A DNA stretch of 64,000 nt from Saprospiraceae bacterium (GCA_016719855.1 JADJYH010000013.1:70635-134634), one strand, 5' to 3'. Counted from the first letter of the stretch, positions 38,882-50,275 are shown. A program made the numbers and translations. The notes: generated from the sequence alone by a model not told the origin.

Positions 38882-41800
38882 TTGAAGCTACGCCGTCCGT
38901 TGAAAATAATCGCCAAGCTGCTCGCCATCCTGCTCTTGCTGGTGGCGGTGCTGCTATTTGTGTTGCAACTTCCCGCTACGCAACGGTGGCTTACGCCCAA
39001 ATTGGAGAATTGGCTGGCGCAAAAGCTGAAAACCGAGGTCAAGGTCGAAGGTGTCAGCATCCGTTTTCCCAAAGCACTGGAAATCAAGGGGTTTGAGGTG
39101 AAAACGCCCGAAGGAGACTCCCTGCTCAGGGTGGGAAGCTTGTTGGTGGATTTGGAAATGTGGGGGCTTTTCAACAGCGAAATCACCATCCAGAAAATAG
39201 CACTGAAAAACGCCTCCGTTAACCTTCGAAAAGAAGCGGGGCGTTCCAATTTCGCCTTTATCGTCGAAGCCTTTGCCACGCCAACCGAAGCCGAACTCCC
39301 CCCAACTCCCACCGATACTTCAGGTGGCTTTCGATTGGTGATGAAACCATTTGAGGTGGATTTCGAGGCAGTCGCTTTTTCTTGGCAAGACTTTGACAGT
39401 CAGCAGTTTATCAAAGCCCGGCTTGGCAAAATGCTCATCGAAGCGGATAAAGCCGACTTTAAAAACACCCTTTTTTCAGTTGATGAATTGACGCTTTCCG
39501 ATACCGATATTTCCTACCGTGACCTCGGCTTAGCCCCGCTTGACACTTCCGGCACAGCTACGCTTTTTGATATTTTGGTGAAAAACGGGAACATCAACAA
39601 CAGCCGAATTTTCTACGAGACCGACTCGCTCGCCCTGACCACCCAACTCAACGAAACGATATTGGACGATTTTCGCCTCCTATCCAATGCGGAAGGGCTT
39701 TCCATCAATGCAAAAGCGTTTGAGTTGGCCGATTCCTACATCGCCTTTCGGCAAAAAAGTACTCCGCAAACTCCCGGCAAATTCAACGCCGCCGACCTTG
39801 ACCTTAAAACCCTTCAAGCTGATTTGACCAATTTTAGCTATCAAAACCAAGCCCTGAGCGTCAACGTGGTGGAATTGACTGGTAAGGACAAATCAGGGCT
39901 TGACTTAGGTAGGTTGGAAGGCAAAATCGCCTACTCCCCAGCGGCACTTTCCCTGCAAGACATTGATTTAGCCGCAAATACAACCACACTGGAAGGTTCG
40001 GTAGAATTGAAATTCGGAGCGGAAGGAGGGTGGGCAAATCGGCGACCTGCTGCAATTCCTTCCAGACAACCCCTCGATGGCCGATTTGAAAAAAATGGCC
40101 AACAACAGGTGGTCGGCATCCGGCAAAGTGGAAGGGACGATGGACCAAATCACAGCCGAAAACCTGCAAGTCGCCTTTGGCAAAAACACCCGGCTTACAG
40201 TTCCGGTCGCATTTCCAACATCAGTTCGCTCGACCGCCTCGAAGCCGATTTGCAGCTTACCGATTTCAATTTCGACAAGGCAGATTTAGCTTTTTACTTG
40301 AAGGGGAAAAATTTGCCGCTTCCCGCCTTCGCAAAGGCGACCGGCACGGTGCGTGGCAGGGCTGGCAAGCTCAACATCAACCTGACGGGTAGCTTTGGAA
40401 GCATAGACACGTTGGCGGTAGCGCCTGCCAACCCAGCTATTGCACGGTTCAGCCTTAGCGGTGACATCAAGGGCTTGGCCAACCCGAAAACCATGCAAAT
40501 GGACCTGGACATCCGGCAGTTTGAAGCTTCAGGCAGCCATTTTGCGGGTTTTGTGCCAAAAAACATGACGCTGCCCGATAGCATTTCCCTGACCGGAAAA
40601 CTGAAGGGCGGCATGAACGATATGTTTGCCGACCTAAAACTCGCTGCCCGGCGCAAAGGGGCGGCCAGCAACCTTGCAGTGCTGGGGAACTTCCAGCACC
40701 TTGACAAACCGGACAGCTTGCGCTTTGACCTCAGTTTTTCGGGCAAAGTGGCCAAACGTGAGATTTTCGGTTACGTGCCCGACTCGCTCGTTACGCCCTA
40801 CCTCGACTTGCCGCCCGTGGTGGCGCTCGATGGCAAGGCAAAAGGAAGGGTACAAAACCTCACGGCTGCCGTGACACTTGGGTTGGGCGACCAAGGTTCG
40901 TTGGCACTCGACGGCTACCGGAAGGGCGAAAAATATGGGGCGAACATTGAAGGCAAACAATTGAAAATCAGCGAGTTGGCTGTCGACAGCCTGCTGCCTC
41001 AACTTCGTCTGCTCAATATTTCGGCGCAGCTTGAAGGCCAAGGATTTGACATCGGAAAGACGGCCACCCTGACGCTCACCAGCAAAATCCCCTCCTTGAC
41101 CTGGGAGGAAATGACCTTTGAAAACACCGTTTTGAACGGCAACCTGACTGGCAAAAAATTCGACGCCCATCTGACCAGTCCCGACCGCCGGGTACACCTC
41201 GACTTGGTGGCAAACGGCGATTTTGGTGGTGCAAAACCAAAGCTCGAATGGAATGCACTGTTCGATTGCGTGGACTTAAAAGCGTTTAAAATTTCCGAAA
41301 AAAACGCAACCGCATGCTTCCGCTTGCGGGGCAATGCCGATGGGCTTTCCATGGACACGCTCGATGCACTTGTTTTTTTGGAAGACATGCAGCTTCAGGT
41401 TGATTCGCTGAAATTGCATCCGGGCGACGTGAAGTTTGTGGCCTCCATGCACCAAGGCAACAACGACCTCGCCATCACTTCGGACTGGCTGAACGCGTGG
41501 ATGCGGGGCAATTTTGACCCTGCGAACTTGCCGCATTTGGCCAATGACTTCTTCCAACATTATTTCCAAATGGAGGCCGTTGCTCAATCATCCCAAAAGG
41601 GGCAAGCAATCACGAATCCGAAATCCAAATCCGAAATCCGCAATCCACAGACACCCTCGCATTCGGTTTAAAACTCGCCCATCCCGACCTCTTCACGAGC
41701 GGCATCCTGCCCGGCCTGTCGCAGCTCGACACTATTTCTGTATCTGGCAATTTCGACGCTGGCAGCTTCCGGTTTGTTTTCGACACCAACTTGCCGCACT

Positions 41801-44042
41801 CTAATTACAATGAATGGAACATGAAAGACTTGTCGTTCCATGCCGATGGCAATGGCAAAACGGCAGCTTTTAAGTTGAAGATTCCATCGGTGAAGCAATA
41901 CGACGAGGCGTTCGTCAGAGACCTCACCCTCGACGGCACGCTCGACGGCACCAGGGCAGTTGCACCGCTCACCGCCTTGGACAGCATGGGAAAGGAACGC
42001 TACCGATTGGGTCTTTTTGCCGAAACGAACGACTTCAAGGAAGGCTACACAGCGCATTTTTCACCCACGCAACTCATTGATTACCAAGACTGGACCTTGC
42101 CCGAAGCCAACAGCGTGAACTACACCAGCAAAGCAGTTACGATAAAAAGCTTCCACCTCACCAACGGCGAACAAGCCCTACGCCTCGACGGTACCTCCAA
42201 GGTGCTGGCAGATGGCAACCGCTCGTTGGGTTTCAGGTGGAAATGGAGCGCCTGGGCATCGCTACCTTCGGGGCACTGCTGGCGAGCAGTTTCAAAAATC
42301 CAACTGGTTGGTTAGATGGCAAGCTCGACATTGGCGGCACAGTGGCCGCCCCAAAACCCTCTGGCAGCCTTTCTTTGAACGAAGTGAAAGCGACCTTGGC
42401 CATGACGAACGTGCGCTACGCACTGAGTGACAAGAAATTGGAATTTGAGCCAGATGGCGTTGACTTGACCGGCCTGACACTCACCGATCCACAAGGTAAC
42501 AAGCTGAACATCAAGGGCAAATTGAAGACGACCGATTGGAGCGGACTTCGCTACGACCTCGAAGTTTCTGCCAGGAACTGGCTGGTGATGAACACGAAAA
42601 AAAGTCAAAATGTGGCATACTACGGCAAGTTGGTCGCCAATGCAAACGGCACGGTGCGGGGGCCGCTTTCGGAACCGGATATCTCGTTGACCGTCAGCCC
42701 GGTGAAAGGCTCGATGATGCACTACCTGCACGACGCTGCCCAAAATAAAGCGGAAGGCAACGGTGTGGTGGTTTTTGTGAAACCCGCTGGGGCGGCCCAA
42801 ACGGAACGAAAGATACTTTCCAAAAAATACCCGTTCCACCTGAACCTGAACCTCGACCTCAACGATAACCTTGAATTGGACATAATAGCCGACCCTGTTT
42901 CTGGCGACAATTTCGAGGGGACGCTGGAGGGCAGGTTGAGCCTCGAAATTTTCCCCGATGGCAAAATGAACCTGGCGGGCAGGTGCGAAGTGAAAAAAGG
43001 CGACTACCGCTACACCTACCAGCAGATTGTGAAACGCCGATTCGAAGTGGCGCCCGGCAGCAACCTTTCCTGGTCAGGCGACCCGTTCAAGCCCGACCTT
43101 CAAATAACGGCGAGGTACATCGTGCGCACGTCTCCGTATCCGCTGCTGTTGAATTGGGGGGCAGACATCGAGGAATTGAATTCGGGAAGCGGCAGGGATT
43201 TTCAGACATTTTTCCTAAATTTTAAAGTAAGTGGAGATTTGATGCGCCCTGTACTTCAGATTGACCTGGAATACCCCGACACGGACAGCGAGGCATTTTC
43301 AGGTACCACTATTCAGGCAAATTCCGGCAACAGCGACATTGAAGCTGCCATCACTTCCGTCAACCAAGACCAAGCGCAGCTCTCCCAGCAAGTTTTCAGT
43401 TTGCTGATTTTCAATCGTTTTTCGGGGGATACGGGAGGTGCGGCGTCGGCAACAGAAGATGCGATTTCGTCTGGCCTGAACAGTTTCCTGACCAGCCAGT
43501 TCAATACGCTTGCCGACCAGTACCTCACGTTCGTGGACGTGCAATTGGAGACAAAGGAAGATGCCACCTTCGGGGAAGATGACCAGTACACGGGCACCAC
43601 GAACTACAACCTGCGCCTGCAAAAATCCTTTTTCAACGACCGCTTGGTCTTCAAACTGAGCGGCGGCGCAGCGGAAGACCGGGGCACGGAATCGCAATGG
43701 CGCAGCACATTTGAAAATGCCTCCGTTGAGTACTCACTGACGCCGAGTGGTATCTTCAAAATTCGGGCATTTTCGGAAGATGGCCTCCAATTGCTTGACG
43801 CCGCCGGGTCGAGGAATTCTGGCGCTGGGGTTTTGTTCACCAAAGAGTTCAAGCGGTTGTTTAGGCGGAAGAAAAATAAAAAAGAAAGTTTACCACGTCA
43901 TGGGAGAAATCTTTGTAAATTTGCCAAACGGTATTTCCGTTCCGTAGACGGTACGTTCCTACGGAACGGAAACACAAGATGGCGGGGAGATGACGTTCTA
44001 CGGAACGGGACAGGTACAACAAAATACATTCCAATCAGTTGA
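38882..44042 (+). CDS. tamB: TamB-type translocation and assembly module protein, several frameshifts
   Basis: About 1,720 residues in one gene. The N-terminus LRRPLKIIAKLLAILLLLVA is a signal anchor and the start is a TTG at 38882 (no ATG fits). A long series of AsmA/TamB-type beta repeats follows, and the C-terminal TamB domain (FEGTLEGRLSLEIFPDGKMN, GDYRYTYQQIVKRRFEVAPG, LQKSFFNDRLVFKLSGG). Indels near 40028, 40195-40215 (a compensated pair), 41650 and 42228-42230 break the frame; the last is repaired by one G (LGFQVEMERLGIATFGALL). TamB bridges the inner and outer membranes and moves lipid or helps insert proteins with its TamA/TamL partner, the next gene, which it overlaps by TTGA. Confidence 0.85.
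41614..41650. repeat. Word repeat (AATCCGA) inside tamB
   Basis: ACGAATCCGAAATCCAAATC then CGAAATCCGCAATCC is translated as TNPKSKSEIRNPQ, unlike its surroundings, and coincides with a frame change. It appears to be a repeat inserted in the gene. Confidence 0.5.
43934..43972. repeat. Palindromic element at the 3' end of tamB
   Basis: TTTCCGTTCCGTAG and CTACGGAACGGAAA form a perfect 14-bp stem with an 11-base loop; a third partial copy, CTACGGAACGGGA, lies at 43998-44010. It is inside the reading frame just after the expected TamB end (LFRRKKNKKE), so the last 50 residues are probably encoded by inserted element sequence. Confidence 0.7.
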
Positions 44043-46380
44043 AAACCAACCATATCATACATTTTCTCGGCTACCTGTTGGTCGTGTTGTTGCTGTCAAG
44101 CTGCACAGGCACCTTGCTTTTGCCCAAGGGCGAACAGCTTTACACGGGCGCAAAAGTGAAGGTGAAAGCCGCTGATAAAAAATGGAAAACCGGCCAGTTG
44201 GAAGCTGCCTTGCCACAAGCGATCGTGTTGCCACGCCCCAATAGGCACCTCGGCTGGATTCGGGGTGGGGTGGCGGTGTACAACACATTTCACAACCCCA
44301 ACAAGGAAAAAGGATTTAGAAACTGGATTGCAGAGAAGCTTGGCAAACCACCCGTCTTGTTCACGGAAGACATTGCGGCCACGCACCAAAAATCGCTCAC
44401 CGCCGTCGCCGCCGACTTTGGTTATTTTGACGTAAACGTGGTGACGAAGAAAGCCGGCTTGGGGAAAAGAACGAAACTGAAGCACACGGTCCACCTGCTG
44501 AAACCCGCCAAAATACTGGGCAACCTGAGCTTCCCGACCGACTCAGGAGCTGTGGAGCAGCGGCTGATGCAATTGAAAACAAGCACGTTGCTGAAAGCAG
44601 GAATGCCCTACAATTTCCAGATGCTGAAGCTGGAGCGGATGCGGCTCACTGACACGCTGCGCAACGAAGGATGGTTCTACCTCTCGCCCGACCACCTGCT
44701 TTTTCTGGCGGACACCTTGCAGCAAACAGGCGAGGTTCGGCTAACGCTGCGCTTCAAGGACGACGTGACGATGGTGGAAAAACGGCGTTACCGCATCGGC
44801 GAAATCCTCATTTACCCCGATTACGACCTCAAAATCGCTGGACAAATGGGACAGCAAATGGATGAGGTGGATGACTGCATTGGCGTTGTTTACAGCGAAA
44901 AAGCGTAAAAACCTCGATGATTCTTGATAATCTCCGCTTCGGTTGTGGTGACTATTTTTCGAATGAAAACTACCGGACATCCTTGTTCCGGCTGCTCAAT
45001 TTGCAGTTTTTCAAGTTCGTGAACATCCGTTTCGAGCAATCCATGCTGTCCGACAGCCTGCTGGAGGCGCACGTGCTGCTTACCCCGGCGGTGCCGCAAA
45101 AAGTGGAGGCATCGCTTTCAGGCATTTTCTCGCCCAACAATTATTTTGGTGCTCAGACAGGACTAAGCTGGCAGCACCGCAATGCTTTTGGCAGTGCCGA
45201 AAACCTTCGCTTCGTTTGGGATGGCGCCTTGCTGCGGTTGAAGGATGGCGATACCCAAAGCACATTGTTCAGCAGCGACACAAAAACGCAATTGACGCTG
45301 CCGCAAAAAATCCCGGGATTGCGCAGCCGCCGAAACAATGCGCTCTCGGCAACCAAGTTTTCGTTGGCGCATAACCTGTTGTATTACCGTACCCCGTTTG
45401 TTGATTCGGTAATGGAGGAGGAAATAATCGGCATCGCCATTAACGAGTTGGAAGCAGAGGGTGGCTTTGTTTGGAAAAAAAATCGGCAAGGCACGATCAC
45501 GCACGAGTTGAACCCGCTGAACCTGACACTCAGATTCGTGAACATCAGCATCCCTGGCGTTAAGAACCGTTTGTTGGAAAATATTTTGGTAGCCGAAACG
45601 GAGAAAGAATTGTCAGACGCACTGTTTGCCGCCACCTTGTTGGAAATTAAACCGAACTATGCTTTTGTCTTCGACGACCGGCTGGGCGAACCCCGAAAAT
45701 GGTCAACTTTGTTCCGGCAAAGATTCAGCTTCCTGAGCAGCAAGTTCCTGCTTCCCGATTATATTGATGCCGTCGCCGACTTGGGCTTTTCATTAAATAT
45801 TTTCACCGAAAGCGACTTCCGGCAATACATCAATGTGACTCGAAAAGCGACGCTTGCATGGCGGTTTTCGCTGTTTGCAGGTTTGCCTGTCAAGGAAGGC
45901 AGCATCATCTCGCCCACCAATTTGTACACCGTTGGCGGCGCTTCGAGTGTGCGGTCGGTCGCACCCCGGTCCATTGGCCCAGGCGCTTCGGTTCCGTTCG
46001 ATGATCCCGAGTCAGATGATGTTTTTAGCCTGCTGACGGATCATACTGGGAATTTGATGTTGTTGAGCAATGTGGAACTGCGCCGGAAACTTGGAAAAAG
46101 CTGGGAGGTGGCGGCCTTTGTTGACGCTGGCAACGTCTGGCTGACGGAACCTGATGAGAAATTGCCGGGCGGTGAGTTTTCCGGCAATCGTTTTTACAAG
46201 GAACTGGCATCTGGCGCTGGCGCTGGCATCCGATTTACGCTTGGTTTTTTCATCTTGCGCCTTGACCTGGCCATCCCAATCACCAAGCCATACCTGCCTT
46301 TGGGCAGCCGTTTGATTGGGCAACCAGGCTTTGGTGGTACTGGCCTGCGTGTGAATTTGGCGTTTGGGTATCCGTTTTGA
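44039..46380 (+). CDS. tamL: TamL-type BamA/TamA-family outer-membrane lipoprotein, frameshifted
   Basis: About 780 residues. The start is a TTG at 44039 overlapping the TamB stop. Signal and lipobox: IIHFLGYLLVVLLLSSC, then TGTLLLPKGEQLYTGAKVKV. POTRA-like repeats fill the first half (ILGNLSFPTDSGAVEQRLMQ, RRYRIGEILIYPDYDL). One extra A at 44898-44902 joins the frames as VVYSEKSVKTSMILDNL, leading into the 16-strand barrel half (FSPNNYFGAQTGLSWQHRNA, YTVGGASSVRSVAPRSIGPG, GNLMLLSNVELRRKLGKSWE, LRVNLAFGYPF). Lipid-anchored TamA relatives called TamL are the Bacteroidetes partners of TamB, and the gene order here supports that role. Confidence 0.88.
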
Positions 46381-46386
46381 GCATTA

Positions 46387-46416
46387 TTTGCTGGCTCGCA
46401 TGGTATGCTATATTTG
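46387..46416 (+). promoter_or_regulatory. Bacteroidetes promoter for methylmalonyl-CoA mutase
   Basis: TTTG at 46387-46390, an 18-base spacer and TATATTTG at 46409-46416 match the Bacteroidetes sigma-ABfr consensus (TTTG / TAnnTTTG). The -7 element ends 50 bases before the ATG at 46467, leaving a leader of normal length. Confidence 0.6.
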
Positions 46417-46466
46417 CATTTTGTCCCTATCCCTATTTTCCCCAACTTTGCCCCAAAATCTGACAC

Positions 46467-48563
46467 ATGCCCATGCCTGACATCTCCAATCGTCAATCGT
46501 CAATCGAAAATCGTAAATCCCCAGAGGGCATCGAGATACCAAGTTCGTTAGAGCCACAAACCCTCGACCACCAGCGCTTCGTGGCAGGCATCGCCCCGTT
46601 TCTCGGCGGGCCATACGCCACCATGTACCTAACTCGGCCCTGGACGGTGCGGCAGTACGCAGGTTTCTCCACCGCAGCGGACAGCAACGCTTTTTACCGT
46701 AGGAATTTGGCGCAAGGGCAAAAGGGCCTCTCCGTCGCCTTTGACCTAGCCACGCACCGAGGCTACGACAGCGACCACCCCCGTGTGCCCGGTGATGTGG
46801 GCATGGCGGGCGTCGCCATTGATTCGGTAGAGGACATGAAAATCCTTTTCGACCAAATACCGCTCGACGAGATGTCCGTGTCCATGACCATGAACGGGGC
46901 AGTGATTCCAGTGATAGCTTTTTTTATCGTGGCAGCAGAGGAACAGGGGGTGAAGCCGGAGCAACTCAGCGGCACCATCCAGAACGACATCCTGAAGGAG
47001 TTCATGGTGCGCAACACGTTCATTTACCCACCCGCAGCCAGCATGAGGATTGTGGGCGATATTTTCAAGTACACCGCCGCCCGGATGCCCAAGTTCAACA
47101 GCATCAGCATCAGTGGCTACCACATGCAGGAGGCCGGCGCGACTGCCGACATCGAGCTGGCCTACACGCTGGCCGATGGGCTGGAGTACCTTCGCAAGGG
47201 CATTGCCGCCGGGTTGGACATTGACGACTTCGCCCCCCGGCTCTCCTTTTTCTGGGCCATCGGCATGAACCATTTTATGGAAATCGCCAAGCTGCGGGCG
47301 GGGCGTTTGCTCTGGTCGAAAATCGTAAAACAGTTCAACCCAAAGGACGAAAAATCGCTCGCCCTGCGCACCCACTGCCAGACCAGTGGCTGGAGCCTCA
47401 CCGAGCAAGACCCTTTTAATAATGTAGCTCGCACAGCCATCGAGGCAATGGCTGCGGTGCTGGGCGGCACGCAGTCGCTGCACACCAACGCATTGGACGA
47501 GGCCATCGCCTTGCCCACCGATTTCAGCGCCAAAATAGCACGGGACACGCAGTTGTTTATCCAAAAAGATACCGAGGTGACGAAGGTCGTTGACCCTTGG
47601 GCGGGCAGCTACTACGTGGAGTACCTGACCGAGCAGCTTTGCCAGAAGGCCTGGGCGCTCATCGAGGAAGTGGAGGCGCTGGGCGGCATGGCCAAGGCCA
47701 TCGAGGCGGGCTTGCCGAAGCTGCGCATCGAGGAGGCAGCCGCCAAAAAGCAGGCGAGGATTGATGCAGGCATTGACCAAATCGTGGGGGTCAACGTTTT
47801 CCAGGTGGCCGAAGATTCGCATTTCGACATCCTGAAAGTAGACAACACTGCGGTGCGGGAAGGGGCAGGTTGCCGTTTGCGAAAAATCAGGGACACGAGG
47901 GACGAGGCGGCGGTGCAGCTGGCGCTGGAAGCGTTATTTCAAGCAGCATTGAATGGCGATGGGAATCTGCTCGATTTAGCCATCGAAGCTGCCCGCCTCA
48001 GAGCCACTTTGGGCGAAATCAGCTTTGCGATGGAACGGGCATTCGGGCGGTACGTGCCCACAACCCGCAGTGTGTCAGGTGTTTATTCTAAAGAAATCAA
48101 AATGGACGAACGATTCCAACAGGCCCGGAAAATGGCAGACAAGTTCGCAGAAATGGATGGCAGGCGGCCCCGCATCCTCATCGCCAAACTCGGCCAAGAT
48201 GGCCACGACCGGGGTGCCAAAATCGTCGCCACCGGCTTCGCCGACCTCGGCTTCGACGTGGACATCGGCCCCCTCTTCCAAACCCCCGCCGAGGCCGCCC
48301 GCCAAGCCGCCGAGAACGACGTGCATGTGCTGGGCATCAGCAGCCTCGCCGCTGGCCACCGCACCCTCGTGCCGCAGACCCTCGCCGAACTGGAAAAACT
48401 GGGGCGAGAGGACATCCTCGTGGTGGTGGGTGGCGTTGTGCCACAGCAGGATTATGAATTCTTGTTTGAAAATGGCGTAACGGCGGTGTTCGGGCCGGGG
48501 GGCGAAAGCCACTGGAGCAATTGCTGGTGCATAGGCTTTTTCTGCAAAGTCAAAGTGGCTTGA
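46467..48563 (+). CDS. mutB: Methylmalonyl-CoA mutase, catalytic large subunit
   Basis: 698 residues: a B12-dependent isomerase converting (R)-methylmalonyl-CoA and succinyl-CoA. The TIM barrel shows PYATMYLTRPWTVRQYAGFS, LSVAFDLATHRGYDSDHPRV, GTIQNDILKEFMVRNTFIYP and SGYHMQEAGATADIELAYTL. The C-terminal cobalamin domain has KLGQDGHDRGAKIVATGFAD (DxHxxG) and FDVDIGPLFQTP. Residues 7-18 come from an ATCGTCA-type word repeat (46486-46520). After FGPGG the last 20 residues do not look like the family ending, and a G-run indel near 48497-48502 is likely. No small subunit is visible nearby; Bacteroidetes usually encode one, so it must lie elsewhere. Confidence 0.93.
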   Translation: MPMPDISNRQSSIENRKSPEGIEIPSSLEPQTLDHQRFVAGIAPFLGGPYATMYLTRPWTVRQYAGFSTAADSNAFYRRNLAQGQKGLSVAFDLATHRGYDSDHPRVPGDVGMAGVAIDSVEDMKILFDQIPLDEMSVSMTMNGAVIPVIAFFIVAAEEQGVKPEQLSGTIQNDILKEFMVRNTFIYPPAASMRIVGDIFKYTAARMPKFNSISISGYHMQEAGATADIELAYTLADGLEYLRKGIAAGLDIDDFAPRLSFFWAIGMNHFMEIAKLRAGRLLWSKIVKQFNPKDEKSLALRTHCQTSGWSLTEQDPFNNVARTAIEAMAAVLGGTQSLHTNALDEAIALPTDFSAKIARDTQLFIQKDTEVTKVVDPWAGSYYVEYLTEQLCQKAWALIEEVEALGGMAKAIEAGLPKLRIEEAAAKKQARIDAGIDQIVGVNVFQVAEDSHFDILKVDNTAVREGAGCRLRKIRDTRDEAAVQLALEALFQAALNGDGNLLDLAIEAARLRATLGEISFAMERAFGRYVPTTRSVSGVYSKEIKMDERFQQARKMADKFAEMDGRRPRILIAKLGQDGHDRGAKIVATGFADLGFDVDIGPLFQTPAEAARQAAENDVHVLGISSLAAGHRTLVPQTLAELEKLGREDILVVVGGVVPQQDYEFLFENGVTAVFGPGGESHWSNCWCIGFFCKVKVA

Positions 48564-48823
48564 ACGGCATCCTGGCCGGCCTTGTTAGGTGCACGGCCCA
48601 TTTCAAATCTGTAACAGTTTAAATAATTAAGTTTTGCACTACAAACCACTAAACCGATAAGGGCGATCACAGGATTCATTGTGTTCCTGAAAATAGCCGA
48701 AGCCCCGCTCCCGCCCAACAGACCCCGGGGTTATTTCAAGCCCAGATAACCGATCCAATTTTTTACACTTACACTACGGGAATTTGTCACAGCCATTGAC
48801 CTAAACACTTTGTTTTAACAATG
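48564..48823. other. Spacer, nothing recognised
   Basis: Between the mutase stop and the 21-bp array I see only short AT-rich stretches and a CCCCGGGG-containing segment near 48722; no gene or strong hairpin. Confidence 0.4.
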
Positions 48824-49054
48824 TACTTTTGGTTACGGCCGATGCACAAGGTTGTCCCATCCTTGTGCAATGTTGTTCCAACCATGTCCAAAGTTTTTGT
48901 AACGATGAGCAAGGTTGCTCCAGCATTGTCCAAAGTTTTTATACCGATAAACAAAGAGGCTGCACCATTGTGCAAGGTTGTTGCACCGATGAGCAAGTTT
49001 TAATTGCCGTTGTGCACGGGTTTTGCAATTTTGAGTAAGCTTTTCAGCATTTTC
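48824..49054. repeat. Tandem array of 21-bp imperfect repeats, about 11 units
   Basis: Units begin every 21 bases from 48824: for example 48866 (TGCAATGTTGTTCCAACCAT...), 48908 (AGCAAGGTTGCTCCAGCATT...) and 48971 (TGCAAGGTTGTTGCACCGAT...). Since 21 is a multiple of three, every frame becomes a heptapeptide repeat: MSKVFVT/MSKVAPA on the plus strand, LHNGAAS/LDNAGAT on the minus. Several frames on both strands stay open for 60-100 codons. Coding potential is therefore undecidable by eye. It is not a CRISPR array: there are no constant repeats with unique spacers. Confidence 0.8.
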
Positions 49055-49374
49055 CCCAATATTTGACGATTTATAAATCAAAATCCTAGCAGGCAGCTTG
49101 GCAGGGGCTTCCATGCGACGCTGGTGATGCCATACATTCCACAAAAAAACCATCTAAAATCTTCAAAATATATAGTGTATCTCCCTAGTCACAAAAGATG
49201 GATAATGGCAATTTTTCTGCGCAGAAGCCACCCCACCTTTGTGGCGTCTTTCGACAAAAACTTTTTTTAATACTCACCAACCTTGTCATTAGGTGGCCAA
49301 ATGTTACAAAAGACCCGTTTTTTTGTTTACCCCAGCACTGCCCATCAGTGATAATGTTAAAACCAACAGGACCT
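49055..49374. other. Leader region of the FN3-like gene
   Basis: AT-rich. The frame of the following gene is open back to 49198, but the content (for example FLILTNLVIRWPNVTKDPFF) does not look like the protein's N-terminus. A small GCCAC/GTGGC hairpin lies near 49226-49245. No clear promoter. Confidence 0.35.
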
Positions 49375-50073
49375 ATGACTCCGCTAAAAATTAATCGGCA
49401 ATTGATCAAATTGTTGAACACCAGTGATTTGCTCACCTACACGGCTGACCGTGGTGCAAACATGGCGGGCAACCCCTATTTTACTACGCCAACACCCACG
49501 GTTTTGGCGATGAAGACACTTGGACAGAACTTCCGGGATGCAGATTCTTTGGCCCGCCAGGTGCGTTCAATACTGAACACCCAAGCGAGGCAAACGGCGC
49601 TGGAAGCACTGATCGCTGGTCACATGGACTGGATTGATTACATCGAAGGGACGGTTGACCTGACCCTTGAAATGATTCAGACGAGCGGATACACACCTTT
49701 TAAGGAGCGTTCGGGGGCCGAAGTGCCGCCACCCGCTGGCAAGCCTTCGTACCTGCCAACGGTCAACACCGGCGAAATTGAACTGAAAGCCCCTGTGTAC
49801 AAGCAGGGCAACCACAAGATTTTTTACAACTGGCAGCGTTCGGAAGACCAGGGCGCTACCTGGCAAAACCTGCCTACGACGAACAACTCACACCGGCGCA
49901 AGGTGTCGAACCTGACACTGAACATGGAATATTGGTTTAAGGTCGCTTATGGCACCACTGCGGGCGAAGGCCAGGCATCCGAGTACATCAGCGTCGTACT
50001 TACCCAGGACTCGAGGGCTACATTGAACATAAAAACGAAAACGAAGACCGCTGAATTGAAAGCAGCAGCATAG
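49375..50073 (+). CDS. Unknown protein with fibronectin type III-like C-terminal domain
   Basis: 232 residues from the ATG at 49375 (MTPLKINRQLIKLLNTSDLL); an in-frame ATG at 49354 is also possible. The N-terminal half is helical (MKTLGQNFRDADSLARQVRS, ARQTALEALIAGHMDWIDYI). The C-terminal 90 residues follow an FN3 pattern: FYNWQRSEDQGATWQNLPTT, LTLNMEYWFKVAYG and EYISVVLTQDS. There is no signal peptide. The end KTKTKTAELKAAA resembles histone H1-like tails. A degraded second copy of the 3' end lies at 50500-50582. Function unknown. Confidence 0.65.
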   Translation: MTPLKINRQLIKLLNTSDLLTYTADRGANMAGNPYFTTPTPTVLAMKTLGQNFRDADSLARQVRSILNTQARQTALEALIAGHMDWIDYIEGTVDLTLEMIQTSGYTPFKERSGAEVPPPAGKPSYLPTVNTGEIELKAPVYKQGNHKIFYNWQRSEDQGATWQNLPTTNNSHRRKVSNLTLNMEYWFKVAYGTTAGEGQASEYISVVLTQDSRATLNIKTKTKTAELKAAA

Positions 50074-50275
50074 ACGGGTCAAAACAAAATCTTACATCTA
50101 TGCACTTACACGCATTCTGGGGAAGACACCTAACAATTCCCCCTTTGAATGGCTACTATTAGAGATTTCATATTTTTTTCTTTTAACGGAATTTTTGACC
50201 CTTGTTGGAAGAACTGGGGTCTTTTTTGAATGTCACGTATAATTTATCATAATTTTCGGACACACTTGTATCCAA

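Noticed and set aside
46746..47822. Minus-strand open frame of about 358 codons inside methylmalonyl-CoA mutase
   Set aside because: Antisense shadow of a highly conserved gene, with no recognisable protein features.
48560..48620. C-terminal extension of methylmalonyl-CoA mutase into the spacer in another frame
   Set aside because: The alternative frame gives an unfamiliar tail; a short ending after one deleted G is equally possible, so I leave the observed stop and note the doubt.
48824..49054. CRISPR array
   Set aside because: The 21-base units are contiguous and all degenerate; there are no constant repeats separated by unique spacers, and no cas genes nearby.
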